In this document: positions 17,201-33,560 of the stretch, piece by piece
Position numbering within the stretch: position 1 is the stretch's first letter
How the letters are laid out: every line of letters starts with the position of its first letter
Assembly: GCA_963932145.1 (NCBI GenBank)
Contig: OZ010572.1
Location: 86,022,186 to 86,086,185 of the forward strand
Source of the DNA: Acanthosepion lycidas
Taxonomy: Eukaryota > Mollusca > Cephalopoda > Sepiida > Sepiidae
DNA length: 64,000 nt
Direction: 5' to 3'
Made by a program: the position numbers and the translations under genes
Notes under the pieces: generated by a model
The model's input: the letters and a program-made list of their open reading frames with translations, nothing else
What the model was told of the DNA's origin: nothing
Database searches by the model: none

Positions 17201-18290
17201 ATCGACCATATTAGGTACCATTCCAAACACTCAATTAGCAATAGGATAAATTGACCATATTAGGTACCATTCGAAACACTCCATTAGCAATAGGATAAAT
17301 TGACCATATTAGGTACCATTCCAAACACTCCATTAGCAATAGGATAAATTAACCATATTCGGTACCATTCCAAACACTCTATTAGCAATAGGATAAATCG
17401 ACCATATTAGGTACCATTCCAAACACTCCATTAGCAATAGGATAACTTGACCATATTAGGTACCATTCCAAACACTCCATTAGCAATAGGATAAATCAAC
17501 CATATTCGGTACCATTCCAAACACTCCATTAGCAATAGGATAAATTGTCCATACTAGGTACCATTCCAAACACTCCATTAGCAATAGGACAAATTGACCA
17601 TATTAGGTACCATTCCAAACACTCCATTACCAATAGGATAAATTAACCATATTCGGTACCATTCCAAACACTCTATTAGCAATAGGATAAATCGACCATA
17701 TTAGGTACCATTCCAAACACTCCATTAGCAATAGGATAAATTGACCATATTAGGTACCATTCCAAACACTCCATTAGCAATAGGATAAATTAACCATATT
17801 CGGTACCATTCCAAACACTCCATTAGCAATAGGATAAATTGACCATATTAGGTACCATTCCAAACACTCCATTAGCAATAGGATAAATCGACCATATTAG
17901 GTACCATTCCAAACACTCCATTAGCAATAGGATGAATCGACCATATTCGGTACCATTCCAAACACTCCATTAGCAATAGGATAAATTGACCATATTCGGT
18001 ACCATTCCAAACCCTCTATTAGCAATAGGATAAATTGACCATATTCGGTACCATTCCAAACACTCCATTAGCAATAGGATAAATCGACCATATTCGGTAC
18101 CATTCCAAACACTCCATTAGCAATAGGATAAATCGACCATATTCGGTACCATTCCAAACACTCCATTAGCAATAGGATAAATCGACCATATTCGGTACCA
18201 TTCCAAACACTCCATTAGAAATAGGATAAATCGACCATATTCGGTACCATTCCAAACACTCTATTAGCAATAGGATTAATCGACTATATT
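14220..18290. repeat. Satellite domain with a 40-unit (1960-bp) duplicated block
   Basis: A gataacttga variant at 15481 and 17441, and taaattgtcc at 15581 and 17541, are exactly 1960 bp (40 units) apart. The aatcgactat variant at 14261, 16220 and 18278 gives offsets of 1959 and 2058 bp; the missing base is the single-base deletion in the unit near 14701. The two copies are almost identical over roughly 2 kb each, so this duplication is recent relative to monomer divergence. Confidence 0.88.
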
Positions 18291-20399
18291 CGGTACCATT
18301 CCAAACACTCCATTAGCAATAGGATAAATCGACCATATTCGGTACCATTCCAAACACTCCATTAGCAATAGGATAAATCGACCATATTCGGTACCATTCC
18401 AAACACTCCATTAGCAATAGGATAAATCGACCATATTCGGTACCATTCCAAACACTCCATTAGCAATAGGATAAATTGACCATATTCGGTACCATTCCAA
18501 ACACTCTATTAGCAATAGGATAAATTATCCATATTCAGTACCATTCCAAACACTCCATTAGCAATAGGATAAATCGACCATATTCGGTACCATTCCAAAC
18601 ACTCCATTAGCAATAGGATAAATCGACCATATTCGGTACCATTCCAAACACTCCATTAGCAATAGGATAAATCGAACATATTCGGTACCATTCCAAACAC
18701 TCCATTAGCAATAGGATAAATCGACCATATTCGGTACCATTCCAAACACTCCATTAGCAATAGGATAAATCGACCATATTCGGTACCATTCCAAACACTC
18801 CATTAGCAATAGGATAAATTGACCATATTCGGTACCATTCCAAACACTCTATTAGCAATAGGATAAATTAACCATATTCGGTACCATTCCAAACACTCCA
18901 TTAGCAATAGGATAAATTGACCATATTAGGTACCATTCCAAACACTCCATTAGCAATAGGATAAATTGACCATATTAGGTACCATTCCAAACACTCTATT
19001 AGCAATAGGATAAATTAACCATATTCGGTACCATTCCAAACACTCTATTAGCAATAGGATAAATTGACCATATTAGGTACCATTCCAAACACTCTATTAG
19101 CAATAGGATAAATTAACCATATTCGGTACCATTCCAAACACTCCATTAGCAATAGGATAAATTGACCATATTAGGTACCATTCCAAACATTCTATTAGCA
19201 ATAGGATAAATTGACCATATTCGGTACCATTCCAAACACTCTATTAGCAATAGGATAAATCGACCATATTCGGTACCATTCCAAACAATCTATTAGCAAT
19301 AGGATAAATCGACCATATTCGGTACCATTCCAAACACTCCATTAGCAATAGGATAAATCGACCATATTCGGTACCATTCCAAACACTCCATTAGCAATAG
19401 GATAAATTGACCATATTCGGTACCATTCCAAACACTCTATTAGCAATAGGATAAATTAACCATATTCGGTACCATTCCAAACACTCCATAAGCAATAGGA
19501 TAAATTGACCATATTAGGTACCATTCCAAACACTCCATTAGCAATAGGATAAATTGACCATATTAGGTACCATTCCAAACACTCTATTAGCAATAGGATA
19601 AATTAACCATATTCGGTACCATTCCAAACACTCTATTAGCAATAGGATAAATTGACCATATTAGGTACCATTCCAAACACTCTATTAGCAATAGGATAAA
19701 TTAACCATATTCGGTACCATTCCAAACACTCCATTAGCAATAGGATAAATCGACCATATTCGGTACCATTCCAAACACTCTATTAGCAATAGGATAAATC
19801 GACCATATTCGGTACCATTCCAAACACTCCATTAGGAATAGGATAAATCGTCCATATTCGGTACCATTCCAAACACTCCATTAGCAATAGGATAAATCGA
19901 CCATATTCGGTACCATTCCAAACACTCCATTAGCAATAGGATAAATCGACCATATTCGGTACCATTCCAAACACTCCATTAGCAATAGGATAAATTGACC
20001 ATATTCGGTACCATTCCAAACACTCTATTAGCAATAGGATAAATTAACCATATTCGGTACCATTCCAAACACTCCATTAGCAATAGGATAAATCGACCAT
20101 ATTCGGTACCATTCCAAACACTCCATTAGCAATAGGATAAATCGACCATATTCGGTACCATTCCAAACACTCCATTAGCAATAGGATAAATTGACCATAT
20201 TCGGTACCATTCCAAACACTCCATTAGCAATAGGATAAATCGACCATATTCGGTACCATTCCAAACACTCCATTAGCAATAGGATAAATCGACCATATTC
20301 GGTACCATTCCAAACACTCCATTAGCAATAGGATAATTTGACCATATTCGGTACCATTCCAAACACTCTATTAGCAATAGGATAAATTAACCATATTCG

Positions 20400-23300
20400 G
20401 TACCATTCCAAACACTCCATTAGCAATAGGATAAATTGACCATATTAGGTACCATTCCAAACACTCCATTAGCAATAGGATAAATTGACCATATTAGGTA
20501 CCATTCCAAACACTCTATTAGCAATAGGATAAATTAACCATATTCGGTACCATTCCAAACACTCTATTAGCAATAGGATAAATTGACCATATTAGGTACC
20601 ATTCCAAACACTCTATTAGCAATAGGATAAATTAACCATATTCGGTACCATTCCAAACACTCTATTAGCAATAGGATAAATTAACCATATTCGGTACCAT
20701 TCCAAACACTCCATTAGCAATAGGTTAAATCGACCATATTCGGTACCATTCCAAACACTCCATTAGCAATAGGATAAATCGACCATATTCGGTACCATTC
20801 CAAACACTCCATTAGCAATAGGATAAATCGACCATATTCGGTACCATTCCAAACACTCCATTAGCAATAGGATAAATTGACCATATTCGGTACCATTCTA
20901 AACACTCTAATAGGAATAGGATAAATTGACCATATTAGGTACCATTCCAAACACTCCATTAGCAATAGGATAAATTGACCATATTAGGTACCATTCCAAA
21001 CACTCTATTAGCAATAGGATAAATTGACCATATTAGGTACCATTCCAAACACTCCATTAGCAATAGGATAAATTAACCATATTCAGTACCATTCCAAACA
21101 CTCTATTAGCAATTGGATAAATTGACCATATTAGGTACCATTCCAAACACTCTATTAGCAATAGGATAAATTAACCATATTCGGTACCATTCCAAACACT
21201 CTATTAGCAATAGGATAAATTAACCATATTCGGTACCATTCCAAACACTCCATTAGCAATAGGATAAATCGACCATATTCGGTACCATTCAAAACAATCT
21301 ATTAGCAATAGGATTAATTGACCATATTAGGTACCATTCCAAACACTCTATTAGCAATAGGATAAATTAACCATATTCGGTACCATTCCAAACACTCTAT
21401 TAGCAATAGGATAAATTAACCATATTCGGTACCATTCCAAACACTCCATTAGCAATAGGATAAATTGACCATATTAGGTACCATTCCAAACACTCCATTA
21501 GCAATAGGATAAATTGACCATATTAGGTACCATTCCAAACACTCTATTAGCAATAGGATAAATTAACCATATTCGGTACCATTCCAAACACTCCATTAGC
21601 AATAGGATAAATTGACCATATTAGGTACCATTCCAAACACTCTATTAGCAATAGGATAAATCGACCATATTCGGTACCATTCCAAACACTTCATTAGCAA
21701 TAGGATAAATCGTCCATATTCGGTACCATTCCAAACACTCCATTAGCAATAGGATAAATCGACCATATGCGGTACCATTCCAAACACTCCATTAGCAATA
21801 GGATAAATCGACCATATTCGGTACCATTCCAAACACTCCATTAGCAATAGGATAAATTGACCATATTCGGTACCATTTTAAACACTCTATTAGCAATAGG
21901 ATAAATTAACCATATTCGGTACCATTCCAAACACTCCATTAGCAATAGGATAAATCGACCATATTCGGTACCATTCCAAACACTCCATTAGCAATAGGAT
22001 AAATCGACCATATTCGGTACCATTCCAAACACTCCATTAGCAATAGGATAAATTGACCATATTCGGTACCATTCCAAACACTCTATTAGCAATAGGATAA
22101 ATTAACCATATTCGGTACCATTCCAAACACTCCATTAGCAATAGGATAAATTGACCATATTAGGTACCATTCCAAACACTCTATTAGCAATAGGATAAAT
22201 TGACCATATTAGGTACCATTCCAAACACTCTATTAGCAATAGGATAAATTAACAATATTCGGTACCATTCCAAACACTCCATTAGCAATAGGATAAATCG
22301 ACCATATTCGGTACCATTCCAAACACTCTATTAGCAATAGGATAAATCGACCATATTCGGTACCATTCCAAACACTCCATTAGCAATAGGATAAATCGTC
22401 CATATTCGGTACCATTCCAAACACTCCATTAGCAATAGGATAAATCGACCATATTCGGTACCATTCCAAACACTCCATTAGCAATAGGATAAATTGACCA
22501 TATTCGGTACCATTCCAAACACTCTATTAGCAATAGGATAAATTAACCATATTCGGTACCATTCCAAACACTCCATTAGCAATAGGATAAATTGACCATA
22601 TTAGGTACCATTCCAAACACTCCATTAGCAATAGGATAAATTGACCATATTAGGTACCATTCCAAACACTCTATTAGCAATAGGATAAATTAACCATATT
22701 CGGTACCATTCCAAACACTCTATTAGCAATAGGATAAATTGACCATATTAGGTACCATTCCAAACACTCTATTAGCAATAGGATAAATTAACCATATTCG
22801 GTACCATTCCAAACACTCTATTAGCAATAGGATAAATTAACCATATTCGGTACCATTCCAAACACTCCATTAGCAATAGGTTAAATCGACCATATTCGGT
22901 ACCATTCCAAACACTCCATTAGCAATAGGATAAATCGACCATATTCGGTACCATTCCAAACACTCCATTAGCAATAGGATAAATCGACCATATTCGGTAC
23001 CATTCCAAACACTCCATTAGCAATAGGATAAATTGACCATATTCGGTACCATTCTAAACACTCTAATAGGAATAGGATAAATTGACCATATTAGGTACCA
23101 TTCCAAACACTCCATTAGCAATAGGATAAATTGACCATATTTGGTACCATTCCAAACACTCTATTAGCAATAGGATAAATTGACCATATTAGGTACCATT
23201 CCAAACACTCCATTAGCAATAGGATAAATTAACCATATTCGGTACCATTCCAAACACTCTATTAGCAATTGGATAAATTGACCATATTAGGTACCATTCC

Positions 23301-23600
23301 AAACACTCTATTAGCAATAGGATAAATTAACCATATTCGGTACCATTCCAAACACTCTATTAGCAATAGGATAAATTAACCATATTCGGTACCATTCCAA
23401 ACACTCCATTAGCAATAGGATAAATCGACCATATTCGGTACCATTCAAAACAATCTATTAGCAATACGATTAATTGACCATATTAGGTACCATTCCAAAC
23501 ACTCTATTAGCAATAGGATAAATTAACCATAATCGGTACCATTCCAAACACTCTATTAGCAATAGGATAAATTAACCATATTCGGTACCATTCCAAACAC
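20400..23600. repeat. Satellite domain with a 44-unit (2156-bp) duplicated block
   Basis: Three separate markers share one offset of exactly 2156 bp (44 units): taggttaaat at 20721 and 22877, ctctaatagg at 20905 and 23061, and aaaacaatct at 21291 and 23447. Most units have aattaacc or aattgacc flanks and the actct variant. Confidence 0.85.
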
Positions 23601-24479
23601 TCCATTAGCAATAGGATAAATTGACCATATTAGGTACCATTCCAAACACTCCATTAGCAATAGGATAAATTGACCATATTAGGTACCATTCCAAACACTC
23701 TATTAGCAATAGGATAAATTAACCATATTCGGTACCATTCCAAACACTCCATTAGCAATAGGATAAATTGACCATATTAGGTACCATTCCAAACACTCTA
23801 TTAGCAATAGGATAAATTAACCATATTCGGTACCATTCCAAACACTCTATTAGCAATAGTATAAATTGACCATATTAGGTACCATTCCAAACACTCTATT
23901 AGCAATAGGATAAATTGACCATATTAGGTACCATTCCAAACACTCTATTAGCAATAGGATAAATTAACCATATTCGGTACCATTCCAAACAGTCTATTAG
24001 CAATAGGATAAATTAACCATATTCGGTACCATTCCAAACACTCCATTAGCAATAGGATAAATTGACCATATTAGGTACCATTCCAAACACTCTATTAGCA
24101 ATAGGATAAATAAACCATATTCGGTACCATTCCAAACACTCCATTAGCAATAGGATAAATTGACCATATTAGGTACCATTCCAAACACTCCATTAGCAAT
24201 AGGATAAATTAACCATATTCGGTACCATTCCAAACACTCTATTAGCAATAGGATAAATTAACCATATTCGGTACCATTCCAAACACTCCATTAGGAATAG
24301 GATAAATCGACCATATTCGGTACCATTCCAAACAATCTATTAGCAATAGGATAAATTGACCATATTAGGTACCATTCCAAACACTCTATTAGCAATAGGA
24401 TAAATTAACCATATTCGGTACCATTCCAAACACTCTATTAGCAATAGGATAAATTAACCATATTCGGTACCATTCCAAA

Positions 24480-26760
24480 CACTCCATTAGCAATAGGATA
24501 AATTGACCATATTAGGTACCATTCCAAACACTCCATTAGCAATAGAATAAATTAACCATATTCGGTACCATTCCAAACACTCTATTAGCAATAGGATAAA
24601 TTAACCATATTCGGTAGCATTCCAAACACTCCATTAGCAATAGGATAAATCGACCATATTAGGTACCATTCCAAACACTCTATTAGAAATAGGATAAATT
24701 GACCATATTAGGTACCATTCCAAACACTCTATTAGCAATAGGTAAATTAACCATATTCGGTACCATTCCTAACACTCTATTAGCAATAGGATAAATTAAC
24801 CATATTCGGTACCATTCCAAACACTCCATTAGCAATAGGATAAATTGACCATATTAGGTACCATTCCAAACACTCCATTAGCAATAGGATAAATTAACCA
24901 TATTCGGTACCATTCCAAACACTCTATTAGCAATAGGATAAATTAACCATATACGGTACCATTCCAAACACTCCATTAGCAATAGGATAAATCGACCATA
25001 TTCGGTACCATTCCAAACAATCTATTAGCAATAGGATAAATTGACCATATTAGGTACCATTCCAAACACTCTATTAGCAATAGGATAAATTAACCATATT
25101 CGGTACCATTCCAAACACTCTATTAGCAATAGGATAAATTAACCATATTCGGTACCATTCCAAACACTCCATTAGCAATAGGATAAATTGACCATATTAG
25201 GTACCATTCCAAACACTCCATTAGCAATAGGATAAATTGACCATATTACGTACCATTCCAAACACTCTATTAGCAATAGGATAAATTAACCATATTCGGT
25301 ACCATTCCAAACACTCCATTAGCAATAGGATAAATCGACCATATTCGGTACCATTCCAAACACTCCATTAGCAATAGGATAAATTAACCATATTCGGTAC
25401 CATTCCAAACACTCCATTAGCAATAGGATAAATTGACCATATTAGGTACCATTCCAAACACTCCATTAGCAATAGAATAAATTAACCATATTCGGTACCA
25501 TTCCAAACACTCTATTAGCAATAGGATAAATTAACCATATTCGGTAGCATTCCAAACACTCCATTAGCAATAGGATAAATCGACCATATTAGGTACCATT
25601 CCAAACACTCTATTAGAAATAGGATAAATTGACCATATTAGGTACCATTCCAAACACTCTATTAGCAATAGGTAAATTAACCATATTCGGTACCATTCCA
25701 AACACTCTATTAGCAATAGGATAAATTAACCATATTCGGTACCATTCCAAACACTCCATTAGCAATAGGATAAATTGACCATATTAGGTACCATTCCAAA
25801 CACTCCATTAGCAATAGGATAAATTAACCATATTCGGTACCATTCCAAACACTCCATTAGCAATAGGATAAATTGACCATATTAGGTACCATTCCAAACA
25901 CTCCATTAGCAATAGAATAAATTAACCATATTCGGTACCATTCCAAACACTCTATTAGCAATAGGATAAATTAACCATATTCGGTAGCATTCCAAACACT
26001 CCATTAGCTATAGGATAAATCGACCATATTAGGTACCATTCCAAACACTCTATTAGAAATAGGATAAATTGACCATATTAGGTACCATTCCAAACACTCT
26101 ATTAGCAATAGGTAAATTAACCATATTCGGTACCATTCCAAACACTCTATTAGCAATAGGATAAATTAACCATATTCGGTACCATTCCAAACACTCCATT
26201 AGCAATAGGATAAATTGACCATATTAGGTACCATTCCAAACACTCCATTAGCAATAGGATAAATTAACCATATTCGGTACCATTCCAAACACTCTATTAG
26301 CAATAGGATAAATTAACCATATACGGTACCATTCCAAACACTCCATTAGCAATAGGATAAATCGACCATATTCGGTACCATTCCAAACAATCTATTAGCA
26401 ATAGGATAAATTGACCATATTAGGTACCATTCCAAACACTCTATTAGCAATAGGATAAATTAACCATATTCGGTACCATTCCAAACACTCTATTAGCAAT
26501 AGGATAAATTAACCATATTCGGTACCATTCCAAACACTCCATTAGCAATAGGATAAATTGACCATATTAGGTACCATTCCAAACACTCCATTAGCAATAG
26601 GATAAATTGACCATATTACGTACCATTCCAAACACTCTATTAGCAATAGGATAAATTAACCATATTCGGTACCATTCCAAACACTCCATTAGCAATAGGA
26701 TAAATCGACCATATTCGGTACCATTCCAAACACTCCATTAGCAATAGGATAAATTAACCA
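24480..26760. repeat. Satellite domain with nested 9-, 19- and 28-unit duplications
   Basis: A unit with a one-base deletion (aggtaaatt) occurs at about 24741, 25671 and 26111, giving offsets of 930 bp (19 units minus 1) and 440 bp (9 units minus 1). An atacggtacc variant at 24951 and 26321 is 1370 bp apart (28 units minus 2). The one-base deletions travel with the blocks and fully explain the departures from multiples of 49, so the copying order can in principle be reconstructed. Confidence 0.82.
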
Positions 26761-27639
26761 TATTCGGTACCATTCCAAACACTCCATTAGCAATAGGATA
26801 AATTGACCATATTAGGTACCATTCCAAACACTCTATTAGCAATAGGATAAATTAACCATATTCGGTACCATTCCAAACACTCTATTAGCAATAGTATAAA
26901 TTAACCATATTCGGTACCATTCCAAACACTCCATTAGCAATAGGATAAATCGACCATATTCGGTACCATTCCAAACACTCCATTAGCAATAGGATAAATC
27001 GACCATATTCGGTACCATTCCAAACACTCCATTAGCAATAGGATAAATCGACCATATTCGGTACCATTCCAAACACTCCATTAGCAATAGGATAAATCGA
27101 CCATATTCGGTACCATTCCAAACACTCCATTAGCAATAGGATAAATTGACCATATTCGGTACCATTCCAAACACTCTATTAGCAATAGGATAAATTAACC
27201 ATATTCGGTACCATTCCAAACACTCCATTAGCAATAGGATAAATTGACCATATTAGGTACCATTCCAAACACTCCATTAGCAATAGGATAAATCGACCAT
27301 ATTCGGTATCATTCCAAACACTCCATTAGCAATAGCATAAATCGACCATATTCGGTACCATTCCAAACACTCCATTAGCAATAGGATAAATCGACCATAT
27401 TCGGTACCATTCCAAACACTCCATTAGCAATAGGATAAATCGACCATATTCGGTACCATTCCAAACACTCTATTAGCAATAGGATAAATTAACCATATTC
27501 GGTACCATTCCAAACACTCCATTAGCAATAGGATAAATTGACCATATTAGGTACCATTCCAAACACTCCATTAGCAATAGGATAAATTAACCATATTCGG
27601 TACCATTCCAAACACTCCATTAGCAATAGGATAAATTGA

Positions 27640-30600
27640 ACATATTAGGTACCATTCAAAACACTCCATTAGCAATAGGATAAATCGACCATATTCGGTA
27701 CCATTCCAAACACTCCATTAGCAATAGGATAAATCGACCATATTCGGTACCATTCCAAACACTCCATTAGCAATAGGATAAATCGACCATATTCGGTACC
27801 ATTCCAAACACTCCATTAGCAATAGGATAATTCGACCATATTCGGTACCATTCCAAACACACCATTCGCAATAGGATAAATTAACCATATTCGGTACCAT
27901 TCCAAACACTCCATTAGCAATAGGATAAATCGACCATATTCGGTCCCATTCCAAACACTCCATTAGCAATAGGATAAATCGACCATATTCGGTACCATTC
28001 CAAACACTCCATTAGCAATAGGATAAATCGACCATATTCGGTACCGTTCCAAACACTCCATTAGCAATAGGATAAATCGACCATATTCGGTACCATTCCA
28101 AACACTCCATTAGCAATAGGATAAATCGACCATATTCGGTACCGTTCCAAACACTCCATTAGCAATAGGATAAATCGACCATATTCGGTACCATTCCAAA
28201 CACTCCATTAGCAATAGGATAAATCGACCATATTCGGTACCATTCCAAACACTCCATTAGCAATAGGATAAATCGACCATATTCGGTACCGTTCCAAACT
28301 CTCCATTAGCAATAGGAAAAATCGACCATATTCGGTACCGTTCCAAACACTCCATTAGCAATAGGATAAATCGACCATATTCGGTACCGTTCCAAACACT
28401 CCATTAGCAATAGGATAAATCGACCATATTCGGTACCGTTCCAAACACTCCATTAGCAATAGGATAAATCGACCATATTCGGTACCGTTCCAAGCACTCC
28501 ATTAGCAATAGGATAAATCGACCATATTCGGTACCGTTCCAAACACTCCATTAGGAATAGGATAAATCGACCATATTCGGTACCATTCCAAACACTCCAT
28601 TAGCAATAGGATAAATTAACCATATTCGGTACCATTCCAAACACTCTATTAGCAATAGGATAAATTAACCATATTCGGTACCATTCCAAACACTCCATTA
28701 GCAATAGGATAAATCGACCATATTAGGTACCATTCCAAACACTCTATTAGAAATAGGATAAATTGACCATATTAGGTACCATTCCAAACACTCTATTAGC
28801 AATAGGATAGATTAACCATATTCGGTACCATTCCAAACACTCTATTAACAATAGGATAAATTAACCATATTCGGTACCATTCCAAACACTCCATTAGCAA
28901 TAGGATAAATTGACCATATTCGGTACCATTCCAAACACTCTATTAGCAATAGGATAAATTAACCATATTCGGTACCATTCCAAACACTCCATTAGCAATA
29001 GGATAAATTGACCATATTAGGTACCATTCCAAACACTCCATTAGCAATAGGATAAATTAACCATATTCGGTACCATTCCAAACACTCCATTAGCAATAGG
29101 ATAAATTGAACATATTAGGTACCATTCAAAACACTCCATTAGCAATAGGATAAATCGACCATATTCGGTACCATTCCAAACACTCCATTAGCAATAGGAT
29201 AAATCGACCATATTCGGTACCATTCCAAACACTCCATTAGCAATAGGATAAATCGACCATATTCGGTACCATTCCAAACACTCCATTAGCAATAGGATAA
29301 ATCGACCATATTCGGTACCATTCCAAACACACCATTCGCAATAGGATAAATTAACCATATTCGGTACCATTCCAAACACTCCATTAGCAATAGGATAAAT
29401 CGACCATATTCGGTCCCATTCCAAACACTCCATTAGCAATAGGATAAATCGACCATATTCGGTACCATTCCAAACACTCCATTAGCAATAGGATAAATCG
29501 ACCATATTCGGTACCGTTCCAAACACTCCATTAGCAATAGGATAAATCGACCATATTCGGTACCATTCCAAACACTCCATTAGCAATAGGATAAATCGAC
29601 CATATTCGGTACCGTTCCAAACACTCCATTAGCAATAGGATAAATCGACCATATTCGGTACCATTCCAAACACTCCATTAGCAATAGGATAAATCGACCA
29701 TATTCGGTACCATTCCAAACACTCCATTAGCAATAGGATAAATCGACCATATTCGGTACCGTTCCAAACTCTCCATTAGCAATAGGAAAAATCGACCATA
29801 TTCGGTACCGTTCCAAACACTCCATTAGCAATAGGATAAATCGACCATATTCGGTACCGTTCCAAACACTCCATTAGCAATAGGATAAATCGACCATATT
29901 CGGTACCGTTCCAAACACTCCATTAGCAATAGGATAAATCGACCATATTCGGTACCGTTCCAAGCACTCCATTAGCAATAGGATAAATCGACCATATTCG
30001 GTACCGTTCCAAACACTCCATTAGGAATAGGATAAATCGACCATATTCGGTACCATTCCAAACACTCCATTAGCAATAGGATAAATTAACCATATTCGGT
30101 ACCATTCCAAACACTCTATTAGCAATAGGATAAATTAACCATATTCGGTACCATTCCAAACACTCCATTAGCAATAGGATAAATCGACCATATTAGGTAC
30201 CATTCCAAACACTGTATTAGAAATAGGATAAATTGACCATATTAGGTACCATTCCAAACACTCTATTAGCAATAGGATAGATTAACCATATTCGGTACCA
30301 TTCCAAACACTCTATTAACAATAGGATAAATTAACCATATTCGGTACCATTCCAAACACTCCATTAGCAATAGGATAAATTGACCATATTAGGTACCATT
30401 CCAAACACTCCATTAGCAATAGGATAAATTAACCATATTCGGTACCATTCCAAACACTCTATTAGCAATAGAATAAATTAACCATATTCGGTACCATTCC
30501 AAACACTCCATCAGCAATAGGATAAATCGACCATATTCGTTACCATTCCAAACAATCTATTAGCAATAGGATAAATTGACCATATTAGTTACCATTCCAA

Positions 30601-33560
30601 ACACTCTATTAGCAATAGGATAAATTAACCATATTCGGTACCATTCCAAACACTCTATTAGCAATAGGATAAATTAACCATATTCGGTACCATTCCAAAC
30701 ACTCCATTAGCAATAGGATAAATTGACCATATTAGGTACCATTCCAAACACTCCATTAGCAATAGGATAAATTGACCATATTAAGTACCATTCCAAACAC
30801 TCTATTAGCAATAGGATAAATTAACCATATTCGGTACCATTCCAAACACTCCATTAGCAATAGGATAAATCGACCATATTCGGTACCATTCCAAACACTC
30901 CATTAGCAATAGGATAAATTAACCATATTCGGTACCATTCCAAACACTCCATTAGCAATAGGATAAATTGACCATATTAGGTACCATTCCAAACACTCTA
31001 TTAGCAATAGGATAAATTAACCATATTCGGTACCATTCCAAACACTCTATTAGCAATAGGATAAATTAACCATATTCGGTACCATTCCAAACACTCCATG
31101 AGCAATAGGATAAATCGACCATATTCGGTACCATTCCAAACACTCCATTAGCAATAGGATAAATCGACCATATTCGGTAACATTCCAAACACTCCATTAG
31201 CAATAGGATAAATCGACCATATTCGGTACCATTCCAAACACTCCATTAGCAATAGGATAAATCGACCATATTCGGTACCATTCCAAACACTCTATTAGCA
31301 ATAGGATAAATTGACCATATTCGGTACCATTCCAAACACTCTATTAGCAATAGGATAAATTAACCATATTCGGTACCATTCCAAACACTCCATTAGCAAT
31401 AGGATAAATTGACCATATTAGGTACCATTCCAAACACTCCATTAGCAATAGGATAAATCGACCATATTCGGTACCATTCCAAACACTCCATTAGCAATAG
31501 GATAAATCGACCATATTCGGTACCATTCCAAACACTCCATTAGCAATAGGATAAATCGACCATATTCGGTACCATTCCAAACACTCCATTAGCAATAGGA
31601 TAAATCGACCATATTCGGTACCATTCCAAACACTCTATTAGCAATAGGATAAATTAACCATATTCGGTACCATTCCAAACACTCCATTAGCAATAGGATA
31701 AATTGACCATATTAGGTACCATTCCAAACACTCTATTAGCAATAGGATAAATTAACCATATTCGGTACCATTCCAAACACTCCATTAGCAATAGGATAAA
31801 TCGACCATATTCGTTACCATTCCAAACAATCTATTAGCAATAGGATAAATTGACCATATTAGTTACCATTCCAAACACTCTATTAGCAATAGGATAAATT
31901 AACCATATTCGGTACCATTCCAAACACTCTATTAGCAATAGGATAAATTAACCATATTCGGTACCATTCCAAACACTCCATTAGCAATAGGATAAATTGA
32001 CTATATTAGGTACCATTCCAAACACTCCATTAGCAATAGGATAAATTGACCATATTAGGTACCATTCCAAACACTCTATTAGCAATAGGATAAATTAACC
32101 ATATTCGGTACCATTCCAAACACTCCATTAGCAATAGGATAAATCGACCATATTCGGTACCATTCCAAACACTCCATTAGCAATAGGATAAATTAACCAT
32201 ATTCGGTACCATTCCAAACACTCCATTAGCAATAGGATAAATTGACCATATTAGGTACCATTCCAAACACTCTATTAGCAATAGGATAAATTAACCATAT
32301 TCGGTACCATTCCAAACACTCTATTAGCAATAGGATAAATTAACCATATTCGGTACCATTCCAAACACTCCATGAGCAATAGGATAAATCGACCATATTC
32401 GGTACCATTCCAAACACTCCATTAGCAATAGGATAAATCGACCATATTCGGTACCATTCCAAACACTCCATTAGCAATAGGATAAATCGACCATATTCGG
32501 TACCATTCCAAACACTCCATTAGCAATAGGATAAATCGACCATATTCGGTACCATTCCAAACACTCTATTAGCAATAGGATAAATTGACCATATTCGGTA
32601 CCATTCCAAACACTCTATTAGCAATAGGATAAATTAACCATATTCGGTACCATTCCAAACACTCCATTAGCAATAGGATAAATTGACCATATTAGGTACC
32701 ATTCCAAACACTCCATTAGCAATAGGATAAATCGACCATATTCGGTACCATTCCAAACACTCCATTAGCAATAGGATAAATCGACCATATTCGGTACCAT
32801 TCCAAACACTCCATTAGCAATAGGATAAATCGACCATATTCGGTACCATTCCAAACACTCCATTAGCAATAGGATAAATCGACCATATTCGGTACCATTC
32901 CAAACACTCTATTAGCAATACGATAAATTAACCATATTCGGTACCATTCCAAACACTCTATTAGCAATAGGATAAATTAACCATATTCGGTACCATTCCA
33001 AACACTCCATTAGCAATAGGATAAATTGACCATATTAGGTACCATTCCAAACACTACATTAGCAATAGGATAAATTATCCATATTCGGTACCATTCCAAA
33101 CACTCCATTAGCAATAGGATAAATTGAACATATTAGGTACCATTCAAAACACTCCATTAGCAATAGGATAAATCGACCATATTCGGTACCATTCCAAACA
33201 CTCCATTAGCAATAGGATAAATCGACCATATTCGGTACCATTCCAAACACTCCATTAGCAATAGGATAAATCGACCATATTCGGTACCATTCCAAACACT
33301 CCATTAGCAATAGGATAAATCGTCCATATTCGGTACCATTCCAAACACACCATTCGCAATAGGATAAATTAACCATATTCGGTACCATTCCAAACACTCC
33401 ATTAGCAATAGGATAAATCGACCATATTCGGTCCCATTCCAAACACTCCATTAGCAATAGGATAAATCGACCATATTCGGTACCATTCCAAACACTCCAT
33501 TAGCAATAGGATAAATCGACCATATTCGGTACCGTTCCAAACACTCCATTAGCAATAGGA
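27640..33560. repeat. Satellite domain with a 30-unit (1470-bp) duplication and a third partial copy
   Basis: Segments starting at 27718 and 29188 match over at least 250 bp and are exactly 1470 bp (30 units) apart. A third match starts at 33206, 4018 bp (82 units) further on. Rare changes such as caccattcgc and ggtcccattcc mark all three. The minus strand of these segments has a chance stop-free run of 83 codons that cycles through the three phases of the 49-bp unit. It is not a gene. Confidence 0.85.
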
